From positions 62,001 to 126,000 of the forward strand of contig CALYLX010000126.1 of NCBI GenBank assembly GCA_944990035.1: a stretch of DNA of 64,000 bases. The letters are read 5' to 3'. Shown one piece after another: positions 9,449-20,902 of the stretch. Source of the DNA: Clitopilus passeckerianus. Taxonomy: Eukaryota > Basidiomycota > Agaricomycetes > Agaricales > Entolomataceae. The notes beneath the pieces were generated by a model. That model did not search any database. It had not been told where the DNA came from and saw only the letters and a list, made by a program, of their open reading frames with translations. A program made the position numbers and the translations under genes. Position 1 is the first letter of the stretch; the number at the start of each line of letters is the position of its first letter.

Positions 9449-12400
9449 ATGAAGAGGTGGGCTAATCTAATAGGAAGAAAGACCGAATCCAGGAAACCCC
9501 TCAGCGTTGGAATCCCTCCCAAAACCGAAGCCGTACTGAATTCGCCTTCATTTCCTCCTCTCGCTGTCAATGATCTTGATACTTTCATGACGATCAATCC
9601 AAACCAGTCAGTTGTCGCGGACGGACGCGACGATGGAAGCAGTCAACCAAACACTCGTTCTAGGCTGGATGAGGGCAGCGTGAGCACGCAATTGGCATTC
9701 GAATCAAACGTTATCCACGCTGGACGCGACATCATCATCGCCGCTGCTGCAAACAATCCGAGACGCAGAGAGTCGAGGACGGGTCAGTGAGACCCTTGTC
9801 CTATCGCTAGAAATATAGATTGACTTGACTTCCTTTCTGTTAGACATGCGTCAAGTGGCCGACTGGCTAACATCATTGAACTTCCACGCCGTACATAAGG
9901 ATATCTACCAGAAAGTGACTCCGGGAACTGGCTCGTGGATCTTCGAGCATCCAGCATACCTCAAATGGATATCGAAGGAATCGGGTACTCTATGGGGAAC
10001 AGGCATGCGTGAGTTCATTTACCGACCATCCTGCCGAACTTTCTGACACAGCCTATAGCGGGAGCTGGGAAGACATGTCTAGCGTAAGTGGACGCTTCTG
10101 CGAAGGGGTTCTCCGATATTTAGTGAAAACTCCCCAGGTCGATTGCTGTCAAGCATCTTATGGCGCTCCCTTCATCAACGGTCATCTACGTTTACTGTCA
10201 ATATAAAGAGGAACTGACCACTCCTCAAATTCTCGCCTCGTTACTCAAGCAACTCATTGAAGCCTCAAACGAAGCTGCAAGCTACGTCGAGTCAAATCTA
10301 TACATAACTTGCATGCGTACAAATACGAAACCCGTACAATCGGAACTTCTGAGGACGCTGCAGAATGTGCTCAGTTTGTTCCCAAGAGTCTTTGTGGTAA
10401 TAGATGCCCTGGACGAGCTCGATGAGCGGGTGCGCCAGGAGTTGGTTGGTGCTCTGACACCACTCCTGCTATCGCTGTTCATGACTTCGCGTCCCTTGGT
10501 GCTTTTGCATATGGCGACCCCCGACTTTGAGATTCGAGCGCCAAGCCACGATTTCAAGACATTCATCGAGTCTCAGCTTGACACTCTCCCGAAACTCAGA
10601 ATGTTCCTTGATGTCGAAACATCGGCAGCCATGATCAAAAGGATTGAGCACAAATCAGAGGGGATGTAAGTAATTCACACACATGCTTAGTTTCTCAAGT
10701 CCAACTCAAAGTTCTCCTTGCCGAATGACAGGTTCCTGCTAGCTGCGCTTCAACTCGCGGCGCTTTCAACCAAAGGAGTGACTAGCTCGCTGAGCCTGGA
10801 AAGCACGGTTGATCAGCTTCCAGTGACACTCGACGAGATGTACGAGTTAACACTGCATCGCATCCAGAGGCAGAGCCCAGAAGAGCAATCCCTCGCTCGC
10901 CGTGCATTGTTATGTGTTATCTTTGCTGCGCGCTTCCTGAAGGTGGACGAGCTTCTCGAGGTCCTGGCAACCGACCTTGAGAGCGTCACCCTTGACAAGA
11001 GACGGAGGACCAATGAGAAAGTATTATTGTCGGTATGCCTTGGCCTTTTGACGATTGAGAAGGAAAGCGGAACTTTCCATTTGATTCGTGAGTGCTTTCT
11101 AGCATTTGTTATTGCCCTGGCTGTGCTGAGCAAGCTATCTAGATTACACCGCGCAAAAATATCTGGAAGTACAAAATATCCTGCCCTTCGTCGAACCCCA
11201 TACTTATATGTCTAATATCTCCGCGATATGCCTGTCTCTTTCCCATCCGAACCTCGAATCTATTGCTTCCCATGACGACCTAGAGGAAGTTGAAAGTTCC
11301 CACCCCTTTTTCTCGTATTCCATCCGAAATCTTGGACACCATACCCGTCTGGCATCTCCTTCACCAAATGACACGCTACCAGAGCATGTGGGCCGCCTCT
11401 TTGATCATGATTCCACCTTCTTGCTGTTGCCCACAGTGAACAACGAGGAACATCTCGATCACGGAACCGTGATTCACTTTGCTGCCTTTTACGGGCTCAC
11501 ATCCGTATTCAAAGAGAAAATCCAACATTATACCCCGATATCTGGCGTACAGAGCTCCCCACTCTTCTACGCATGCTTGGGAGGAGCTATACCAATTGTC
11601 CAAAATCTCTTGAGCATGCATCAATTCGGCACCATTCATGCTAGTGCCGTATTTGGAGCATCCGCTCTTCATCCTGCTGCAGAGAATGGTTACACCACAA
11701 TCGTTAGCCTTCTTCTCGATGCCGGTGAGGCTGCTAAGGCCATAGAAGCAAGTGATTATCACACAGATTCACCAGATTCATTAGTGAATTCAGCAATCGA
11801 TATCAATGCCTCATTGCCGGATACAGGAGAAACCGCACTCTTCCTTGCCTGTCAACATGGCCACGAACAAGTTGTACAACTCCTTGTCAGTTGCAAACAA
11901 ATAAATGTCAATGCCTCACAGGCGAATGGCTGGACTCCCTTACATATCACGGCTTCTGTTGGGCACGTAACAGTCAACCGAGCCCTCCTGAGTGCCCCTG
12001 GAATAAACGTCAACGCGGAGACGAGAGATGGAGCAACGCCAGTTATTATTGCATCCCAGAATGGGCACACGCCTATCGTCCAGCTGCTTCTCGGCATCCC
12101 CGGGATAAATGTCAATGCAAAGGCGGACAGCGGAACCACAGCGCTTTATATTGCGTCTCAAAATGGGCGTATCGCCATTGTTCGACTCCTCCTCAGAACC
12201 CCGGGAATAGACATCAATACAAAGAAGGCAGGCGGACGGACAGCTCTTCATATTGCATGCTGGAAAGGTCATAAGGAAGTTGTTCAACTCCTCCTCGGCA
12301 CCCCCGGAATAGACACTAATGTCAAGGACGACAATGGAGCAACTGCACTCATTCTCGCATCCCAAAAAGGGCACGAGCCTGTCGTTCGACTCCTGCTTAG

Positions 12401-12970
12401 CACCCCGGGGATAGACGTCAACGCGAAGCAGGATGAAGGAATAACAGCATTTTACCTCGCATCACAGAACGGGCATGCCTCTGTTGTTCAACTTCTTCTC
12501 GCCCGCCCTGGAATAGACGTCAATGACAAGTGGGAGGAAGCGGAGCAACGCCGCTCATTGCTGCATCCCATAACGGACATGCATCCGTCGTTCAAATCCT
12601 GCTCAACGTCCCCGGGATAGACATCAACGCAAGACACGATGATGGATGGACGGCCCTTCATATCGCATCCCAGAACGGCTACGAACCGGTAGTCCGACTC
12701 CTCCTTGGGGCATCAGGGATCGACGTCAATGCAACTGATAGAGAGGGGTGGACGGCACTTTACATGGCCTCCAGCTATGGCCACGAGGCGGTTGTCCGGA
12801 CTCTCCTTAGCCACCCGGGTATTGATGAGCACGCACGGACGGAGCAGCCAGTCAATGGATGCCTCAGTGGCGAAACAGCACTCCAGGTTGCAAGGCGGAG
12901 AGGGCACGCAAATGTTGTTGTGGTATTCGAGGAAAGGGATCTCGACGACGCGGACTGGGAATGGACGTGA
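9449..12970 (+). CDS. NLR1: NACHT-ankyrin protein with one frameshift
   Basis: Exons: 9449-9782, 9844-10008, 10059-10083, 10138-10665, 10732-11087, 11143-12970. Exon 1 encodes a charged N-terminus (MKRWANLIGRKTESR) and the shared motif ESNVIHAGRDIII. Exon 2 encodes the pre-NACHT linker (VTPGTGSWIFEHPAYLKWI). The 25-nt exon 3 encodes Walker A (GAGKTCLA). Exon 4 carries Walker B (VFVVIDALDEL) and the MTSRP sensor. Exon 5 is a helical winged-helix-like region. Exon 6 holds ankyrin repeats. The summed coding length is 3236 nt, one short of a multiple of three: at about 12,531-12,545 the ankyrin frame shifts by one base between two repeats (PGIDVNDK and GATPLIAASHNGH). Without correction, translation ends at 12,620. 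This is either a real lesion or an assembly error. Architecture matches fungal NLR-type non-self recognition proteins. Function is inferred. Confidence 0.88.
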
Positions 12971-13036
12971 TAGATTCATTATATTCACTCTTTTTGCGAC
13001 CATTTCATGTTCATTCGCCGAATAATTTGGTATAAA

Positions 13037-13064
13037 TACGGTACATCTGTAACATGTTTGTCAG
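13037..13064 (+). other. Conserved element 3' of NLR1
   Basis: The sequence starting TACGGTACATCTGTAACA lies 67 bp after the NLR1 stop. Very similar sequence lies 84-97 bp after the stops of NLR2, NLR3 and NLR4. It could be a 3' UTR or polyadenylation element, or simply residual homology from the duplication. Confidence 0.45.
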
Positions 13065-14072
13065 TCTTATACCGTTACAAATATTGAACATGCATACCAT
13101 ACTTTACGACTATTACACCTTCAATTCTTTCGTTCGGTAGCAAATAGCCACTACTCCAGGCGACAATCCACCAACGGCACTGGCGGCGCGCGGGCGCCCG
13201 AATGGTCGAGTCCCCGAGTGCACAAAAGCTCGCCTTCAATCCGACACCACCTTCCAGATTTGTGTGCCGTCACATTTACGCCCTCGCAAGTCCACCAAAC
13301 ACACCCTCTGAGTCATTTGGGACAATGATTCTTGATTTCTCGAGGAGACTCCATGCTAATCCGATCCCGAAAGAACGCGAACACGAACAAGTGGAGTTGA
13401 CGTTTAAGAGTGTGCTCGTTCTAGGAACGGCCATCCGTGACGGGGAGAAAGGGAAGGCAAGTTGGAGGATTGGAGGGTCACTGGTTGACAGTGGAGGAGA
13501 GCAGCTCCAGCAGGGGGGTGCGAGTGAGGCTGAACGTGTACGGGTGGGAAGCCGCAATTGGTATGTATGAGTTCGTGGTGACTGCGAGGGGCCCGGAGGG
13601 TGGTAAGCACGTCGACGGACAGAGCAGGTGCGACGAGATAGCGGAAGTTTTCCTGCCTAGGCCAAATCGCAACTGTTGAATTTTTGCGCATGAGAAAACA
13701 AACTTGATCCATATGAATGAGGCATACCTCTACGCTTCACAACAAAGGCCAAGACATGAACGCGAAGGTCGTTGGGGTTGGGGTTGACCAAGCACCACCC
13801 GAGGAACGAAGAAGATCTTGTAGCAGATGCATGTCATCTTTCCGGCATGCCTTGGAGCAACCGAGAGGCTAAGCGTAACATCAGTTTCTTGTTCTTGTAC
13901 GCTGAGTGGAGAGCACGTACCTCCGAGGCTCCGACAAATTTATGGTGAAGGCAAGAATGTCAAGCACAGATTGACGCCAGGTATCGAGGCTTTCTTTTCA
14001 GAACTTATGAGTCGGGCTCGTCGTGAAGATTTTCACGGCCATGTAGGAGAGAACTGTGCAAAGGGGTGGCCT

Positions 14073-14480
14073 CTAGGGGAGAGCATGCCGAATATCGGTT
14101 CTGAGTCTCCAGCCAGGTATCACTGCTCCAAGATGTTTCCGAGCGGCATCTCCGATAGCGGTCAACAGCGGCTGCGACAGGTTGCCCCAGTGAACAATGT
14201 GAGTGTTGGCCCACAGCTGTTCAAGTGACGTGATCTGGTTCGCTTTCTTGGAAAGCTCGAACAAGTCTTCATCGCAGACAAGGGAATCCGGACCATACAT
14301 GGGCCAATCCATCCAATTCTTTTCCCATTCCTCCAATCTCCACTGAACAAGGTCGTTGTAGATTGCCTCCTCCGCCTGCTCCTTCGCGGGCTGCTCTTGT
14401 ATTTCAGCGTTTGTCGTGGTTGTGCTTCTCTGCGGTGTCGTTACTGGAGTGATCGTAATTGGCAGTGTGTCTCGATTCTG
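14073..14480 (-). pseudogene. Decayed protein-coding fragment, W-rich helical
   Basis: The minus-strand frame reads QEQPAKEQAEEAIYNDLVQW, then RLEEWEKNWMDWPMYGPDSL, and continues with SLEQLWANTHIVHWGNLSQP to a stop at 14,073. The composition (regular Trp, Leu and charged residues) is protein-like and resembles uncharacterised helical tails in some agaricomycete proteins, but I cannot name the family. It has no convincing start. Upstream the frame meets a stop at a possible splice acceptor (GAAGTTAG), and the candidate upstream exon does not join in phase. I therefore call it a relic rather than a gene. Confidence 0.4.
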
Positions 14481-17017
14481 CCTCTAACTTCTCGAGAGTG
14501 AGAGATGGTGATGGTACGAAGGAAGACAAAAATTTACCCAAAGAGGCAATAACCCTAACCCCACGGTGACCACTTCTCTCTCTCACTTTCATCTCGTTGA
14601 ACGGCCTGGTCGTTCGTTTACGATACATTCTGGTTCCTATCATTCTATCTGTGTTCGAAATCAGCCCACCTAGCGGATATAGACTCAGCGGCATACTATG
14701 AGCATCATGACAAGATGATTCTGAGATGAACTACAAACTTGTGAGTACAATGCTCGTCGTTTATCCAGTTCTAAGCCTCTAAACGTCTTCAGCCTTTCCG
14801 GAAGATAGCCTACGACTTCTTGGATATCACTCGTTGCTTTAGGCGCATCATTCGTTCCCAAGTCAGCCATTTCCTAGAGCACCTACAATACTTCTACTTC
14901 ACCAAGATGCCACCTGCAGCTGCAGTGCAGGCAAGCCCACCTCGTCTCGTCAGGACAGTCGCCTTTCCCGACCAGCGCTATATTCTGTAGCCAGGGAACC
15001 CCGTCTCTCCCACCAATATGTTACTCCCTCGATTCGACCGACCCAATTACTCCCTCGCAAGGCGGCACACTCCCGACTTTTCCTTCAGTATTCGAGCAGG
15101 GAGCGCATAGAGCAACCCACGCTGCTAACCAGGCTTGCGATGTCCAGCATGAGTCGGAGCGTACGTGCCACGCCGGCATCGAGTTTGGGAGCCATATCTG
15201 GGATTTACCAGCCCAGGTACCCTTAGCAAAGGACCGCATGCTTGTTGGCGCTCCTTCCTCGAGCCTTGAGGTCACTGCAGCTGATACCCCGCTCGTTGGC
15301 GTATGTTTTGGAGACCAAACGATTGGTCGAATCGGATCCCATAGTCTCCCAACTCTGAAGAAACATATGACCAAGGACCTCGAACCTCAGGAAATTTGAC
15401 AACACAGATTTGTCGCTGGGTGGCTCCCCCTCCCGCATACGAATATCCTTGGCTCACTAGCCCGTTGTCGGTGCCCAAACTCCCTACCATACATCCAGCT
15501 CGTCCTGGACGTCAAGTCTCTATTCACCACTCGTTCTGCATCCCTACTTCACCCCTTGCAGTCAAATAATTCAATTCATGCTCCCGCCCCCTATCCACTC
15601 CCACCCTACAAGCAAATGCAACCGAATCAAGACTTTTCCTCAAAATTCGGGCACTGGCATGTACGACAGGTCGCGATATCTGGTAGGCCTGCACAGTTGA
15701 AGGCTCGCGCCCTCGTCACCGTCATCAACTGTGTCAAGACTCAACATAAGGGCAGAAGACATTTTTCGCACTGGATTCATCAACTACAGCTGCCCCTCTC
15801 ACCGAGCGTACACAAGACGAAACATACCACCGAGACCTCCTTGAACAGAGGCTTTTGTTCCTCTATGGCCAACGATTGCGGCTGGGTGCAGCTGGTGTGA
15901 CAGGCGAGCGGCAGCTGAAGATAAACCAATTGCAGGGTCGTATCTTCCATTTCAATTCCTTTCGCAACGGTGCCCCCGCGACTCGGAATCAAGGACGGAC
16001 TTGGGAGGTCTCTAGAGCATGTCACCCATTCCTTGAGTACGTATGCCTATGTCAGCCTCGAGAGTAGGCACTTGTTGCGAACAGAAAGCTGACTTAGACT
16101 CCAAGGAATCTGCAAGTCCAGTTCAATACCCCAGCCATGTCGCGAGGATCCGCTTCTCTGCTTCGCGTACTCGGGTCGCGCCCGGCATTCCCCAGCTTGT
16201 GGTCTACAACGCACCAACAACCGTCGACTTGTCGTCGTTTGAATCGGACAGGGTCTTCCACAGGCATCAAATCAACAGTCACCCAGCAAACCGTCAGTAC
16301 AGGAGACAAAGGCTGCCGACCCCACAGACACAGACTCGACAAGGCATTTGCTCCGCATCGAATGCTTGGAGCGTTTTCTGGACTTTTTCCTTCCTCTCCC
16401 GCCAACTACCCCATTGCTTTTGCCAGTCATTCGTTCGGTGCCTCCGTCTGCGAACTGGTGTGGCTTTGGGACACAACGAGTGTCCTTGAACTTCGTCCAC
16501 ACCGCAGAATGCGTTTACAAACCGTTTCTTCCATGAACATGAGAGTTTCCTCATGGATGGCTCGCGGGGTGTTGCCAGGAAGAGAAAGGGATGGAAGCCT
16601 GCTATTGGGCAGCCGCAGAGGGACGGTTGGAGGACTCGAAACCGTGAAATGCTAGCGCACACTTTCTGTGGCAGATAACCAATGCAGATAACGCCGAGTA
16701 TCGTCCACTTCCCTTCTAGTGACATTTCCAAGGTTGGATTTCAAGCTGAGGCGTAGGGGAAGAAGGAAGCGAGGAGTAGGTTCCGTACATATGTATGATC
16801 GCAAAGTGTACTACGTAACTTGAGGGGGCAAATTATATGTAGCTGTAAAGCTTCGCAGAAAGGGAAGGGTGCTAAGCGCTACGTCAGTCAGTAGTTACTC
16901 AGGCTCATGATCGTTTGTTGAAGGCGGTGTGAGCCGCGGCGCTTGCCTCTCTGTCTCCGTCCTTTCACCATCATCGACCATCTCATAGACTGGTGGTAGT
17001 CAAAGTGCTTCGATACG

Positions 17018-20000
17018 ATGAAAAGGTTGTCTAAATTAATAGGCAAAAAGACTGAATCTAGAAACCCGCGCGTCGTTGCAACTCCTCACCAGATTGAAGC
17101 TATACCGAACTCGCCCTCACTTCCTTCTCTCGATACCAACGATTATGATACTGGACGTGTCAATTCTTCAAACCAGTCGATTGTTGCGGGCGGATGCAGC
17201 GATGATCAGAGCAGTCACCCAAATGCTCAACTCAGGCAAGGCGACGACGGACTCGGAGGCTCAATCGCCAGACTGGCACTTGATTCAAACACTATCCATG
17301 CTGGACGCGATGTTATCATCGCCGCTCCTGCAGGTCATACAAGACGTAGAGATTCGGCGACAGGTTAGTGAGGCCCATACCCTTTCCTTAGAAATATGGA
17401 TTAAATTTACCCCTTCTCGCAGACATGCGTAAACTGGCCGACTGGCTATCAACATTGAATTTTCATGCAGTGCATAAGGATACCTATGAGAAGGTGACTC
17501 CAGGGACTGGCTCCTGGATCTTCGAGCTTCCAGCATACCGCAAATGGATCTCAGAGGAATCGGGTACTCTTTGGGGAACAGGCATGCGTGAGTTCGTTTA
17601 CCTACGAGATTGCTGAGATTTGCTGACCTGACCTATAGCGGGAGCTGGAAAGACATGCCTAGCGTAAGTGAATGCGTCTATGAGGAGTTCTTCGATATTT
17701 ACTGAGAAATCCCAAGGTCAATCGTTATCAAGAATCTCATGGAGGTTCCCATATCGACGGTCATCTACGTTTATTGTCAATACAAAGAGGAACTCGCAAC
17801 TGCCCATATCCTCGCCTCATTGCTCAAACAGCTCGTCGAAGCCTCGGACGAAGCTGCTCACTATGTCCAGTCAAATCTACACGCATCCTGCATGCGTACG
17901 AACACCAACCCTACGAAATCGGAGCTTCTGAAGACGCTGCAGAACGTGGTTGGCTTGTTCCCGAAGACTTTCGTGGTCATAGATGCTTTGGATGAGCTCG
18001 AGGAGCAGGTACGCGAAGAGCTGGTCGGGGCTCTGATACCCCTTCGGGTGTCTCTGTTTATGACTTCACGTCATCTGGTGCTCTCGCATCTGCCCACCCA
18101 CGACTTTGAGATTCGAGCACCAAGTAATGATTTCAAGACATTCATTGAATCCCGACTGGGCACTCTCCCGAAACTCAAAAGGTTCCTCAATGCCGAAACG
18201 TCATCAGCAATGATTGATAAGATTGAGCACAAATCGGAGGGGATGTGAGTATATGTTACACCTACTAAGTTGCCAAAGCCCGACTAAAAGCTTTTCTATG
18301 GTAACTGATAGGTTTTTGCTAGCTGCGCTACAACTCGCAGCGCTTTCCACCAAAGGCGTGACTAACTCGCTGAGCCTGGAAAGCACCGTCGATCAACTTC
18401 CAGCGACACTCGACGAGATGTACGAGCTGACTCTGCACCGGATTCAGAGGCAGAGCGAAGAAGAGCAAGCCCTCGCTCACCGTGCATTGTTATGTGTTAT
18501 TTTTGCCGCTCGATTCCTGAAGGTTGGCGAGCTTCTCGAGGCCCTAGCAACAGATCTTGCCACTGCCACATTTGACAAGCGGCGACGCACCGATGAGACA
18601 GTATTACTGTCGGTCTGCCTCGGTCTTCTCACAATTGAGAAGGAGAGTGGCACTATTCATCTGATTCGTGAGTGTACTCTATAATTGTAGTGTTGGCAAG
18701 GCTGAGCAAGTCGTTTAGATTACACTGCTCAAAAATTTCTTGAAGAGCAGTGCATCCTGCCTTTCATCAACCCTCACGCTTACATATCCAATATCTCTGC
18801 AATATACCTGTCCCATTCACATCCCAACTTCAAGCCCATTGTCTCCCATGATGATCTCAAGGAAGTTGAAAGCTCCCATCCCTTTTTCTCATATGCCATC
18901 CGGAATCTTGGGCATCACACCTGCCTTGCCACTTCTTCACCTCATGACATACTACCAGAGCATGTCAGTCAGCTCTTCAGCCATCACTCCCCCATCTTGC
19001 TCTTGCCTATAGTAGATGGTGATGAGTACCTGGATTATGGAAACATTATTCACTTTGCTGCTCTGTATGACCTTACATCTGTATTTGAAGATAACATCCA
19101 ATCTTCTAATCAGAGTCATGGTGTTCAGAGCTCACCACTCTTCTATGCATGCTTGAGTGGGAATATCTCAATTGTCCAAAACCTTGTTGGCAAGCAAGAA
19201 GTTAGGATGGACTCAACATTTGGAGCTACCACCTTCCATGTTGCAGCAGAGCATGGTTATACAGGAGTTGTTAATCTGCTCCTTGATGCAAGGGATACTA
19301 CCAGAGCCATGGAGTCAATAATGCAAAATCAGGTGGAAACTCCAAATACACACCTGCCAGACATTCTCAATGCAAAGCTACCTGATTCTGGGAAAACAGC
19401 ACTCTACCTTGCCTGTGAAGAGGGCCACAACATGGTTGTTCAACTCCTGCTCAACACCCCTGGAATAGATGTCAACACCAAGCAGAAAGAGGGAGCAACA
19501 CCACTTTTTATTGCATCCCAGAATGGGCATGAGCCTATTGTTCAGCTCCTCCTCAGCACCCCTGGGGTAGATGCTAATGCCAAGATGGAAGATAGAGCAA
19601 CAGCACTTCATGTTGCATCCCAGAATGGGCATGAGCCTATTGTCCAACTCCTTCTCAGCACCCCTGGGATAGATGTCAATACCAAGGCAGAAGATGGAGG
19701 AACAGCACTTTACATTGCATCCCAGAATGGGCATGAACCTGTTGTCCAACTCCTTCTCAGCACCCCTGGGATAGATGTCAATACCAAGATGGAAGATGGA
19801 AGAACAGCACTATGGATGGCATCCCAGAATGGGCATGAACCTGTTGTTCAGCTCCTTCTCAGCACTCCTGGGATAGATGTCAATGCCAAGCAGAAAGATG
19901 GAGCAACAGCACTTCACATTGCATCCCAGAATGGGTATGAGGCTGTTGTTCATCTCCTTCTCAGCACCCCTGGGATAGATGTCAATACCAAGATAGAAGA

Positions 20001-20730
20001 TGGAAGAACAGCACTATGGATGGCATCCCAGAATGGGCATGAACCTGTTGTTCAGCTCCTTCTCAGCACCCCTGGGGTAGATGCTAATGCCAAGGTGGAA
20101 GATAGAGCAACAGCATTTCATGTTGCATCCCAGAATGGGCATGAGCCTGTTGTCCAGCTCCTCCTCAGCACCCCTGGGGTAGATGCTAATGCCAAGATGG
20201 AAGATAGAGCAACAGCACTTCACATTGCATCCCAGAATGGGTATGAGGCTGTTGTTCATCTCCTTCTCAGCACCCCAGGGATAGATGTCAATGCCAAGAC
20301 AGAAGATGGAGCAACAGCACTTTTCATTGCATCCCAGGAAGGGCATGAGCCTGTTGTCCAACTCCTTCTCAGCACCCCAGGGATAGATGTCAACATAGCC
20401 ACAAGAACAGGAGCAACTGCATTTTACATTGCATCTGAACACGGACACAAGCCAATCATTCAACTTCTTCTTAGAGTGGATGGTGTTGACATCAACGCAA
20501 AAGCGACCGGCCAAGCCAGATGGACACCACTGTATGGTGCATCCTGGAACGGTCATGAAGCCATCGTCCGCTTCCTTCTTGGCTGCCCAGATGTTGATGT
20601 TGATGCACGGACCAAGCAGGTAGCCAATGGATCTCCTGCTAACGAGTCAGCTCTTCAAGCAGCGAAGAGAAGAGGGCACGATCATGTCGTTGCAGTGTTC
20701 AAGGAGCTGGGTTTTGATGAAGCAGACTAA
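17018..20730 (+). CDS. NLR2: intact NACHT-ankyrin protein, 1143 aa
   Basis: Exons: 17018-17363, 17423-17587, 17639-17663, 17717-18244, 18312-18667, 18719-20730, total 3432 nt in frame. The N-terminus (MKRLSKLIGKKTESRN) matches NLR1, and DSNTIHAGRDVII precedes the first intron. Walker A is GAGKTCLA near residue 172, encoded on the 25-nt exon 3. Walker B is VVIDALDEL near residues 266-273, followed by MTSRHL. A conserved helical region (LDEMYELTLHRIQRQ, LLCVIFAARFLKV) precedes the ankyrin part. That part contains about ten nearly identical 34-residue repeats on the pattern GATALHIASQNGHEPVVQ then LLLSTPGIDVNAK. Expected role: nucleotide-dependent oligomerising sensor in non-self or conspecific recognition, with ankyrins as the ligand surface. 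This comes from family knowledge. No N-terminal effector domain is recognised. Confidence 0.92.
19440..20400 (+). repeat. Homogenised 102-bp ankyrin repeat units in NLR2
   Basis: About ten direct copies of a 102-bp unit encode 34-residue ankyrin repeats. Copies share long identical words such as GCATCCCAGAATGGGCATGA and CTCAGCACCCCTGGG. The differences fall mainly at a few codons (TALYI, TALWM, TALHV, TAFHV). Such similarity at silent sites implies recent unequal crossover or gene conversion. The downstream half of NLR3 (37,390-37,700) carries the same unit at near identity. Confidence 0.9.
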
Positions 20731-20813
20731 CTGCAGAGGTTATAGATTGCCCTGCGCACATTTCTCTTCTTTTTCTGTTGTCATTTAATGGCATTCATTC
20801 ACTATCCTATGTA

Positions 20814-20840
20814 TACGGTACATCTATCACTTATTTGTCA
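20814..20840 (+). other. Conserved element 3' of NLR2
   Basis: Sequence beginning TACGGTACATCTATCACTTA lies 84 bp after the NLR2 stop and is shared with the other three NLR genes at a similar distance. It is a possible 3' UTR or polyadenylation element. Confidence 0.45.
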
Positions 20841-20902
20841 ACTTGAATCTTGTAGTGTTACGAGCGGTAGCACACGTACCATACATTATTATTGGTATCT
20901 CC

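Larger units (their letters stand above)
12971..17017. other. NLR1-NLR2 spacer, decayed duplicated sequence
   Basis: This 4-kb stretch has no intact gene that I can support. Parts resemble the spacers after NLR2 and NLR3. About 14,440-14,600 matches about 24,770-24,920 and 41,880-42,010. About 15,630-16,060 matches about 25,020-25,490 and 42,960-43,410, for example the shared words CAGGTCGCGATAT, CATCAACTG and CAGCTGCCC. This indicates co-duplication with the NLR genes followed by decay. Plus-strand frames at 13,202-13,679 and the minus-strand frame at 14,073-14,480 look partly protein-like but show no complete gene model. The last 60 bp (TCAAAGTGCTTCGATACGATG) resemble the sequence just before the NLR1 start. 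Confidence 0.6.

Noticed and set aside
13202..13679. Plus-strand frames 13,202-13,570 and 13,437-13,679 with protein-like pieces (VRLNVYGWEAAIGMYEFVV)
   Set aside because: The pieces lie in two frames, with no consistent splice, no known domain and no clear start. Left as part of the decayed spacer.
16043..16655. Overlapping open frames of 148 and 172 codons
   Set aside because: Low-complexity Ser/Arg/Pro composition in several frames at once, with no homologous frame kept in the other spacers.
19440..20400. Regular 102-bp direct repeats that could be mistaken for a CRISPR-like array
   Set aside because: The units are adjacent, without unique spacers, and are in-frame ankyrin codons in a eukaryotic gene.
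19378..20556. Long minus-strand open frames opposite the NLR2 ankyrin repeats (also opposite NLR1, NLR3 and NLR4)
   Set aside because: They are antisense shadows produced by the repeated ankyrin codons. They have no start context and repeat with the same 34-codon period.
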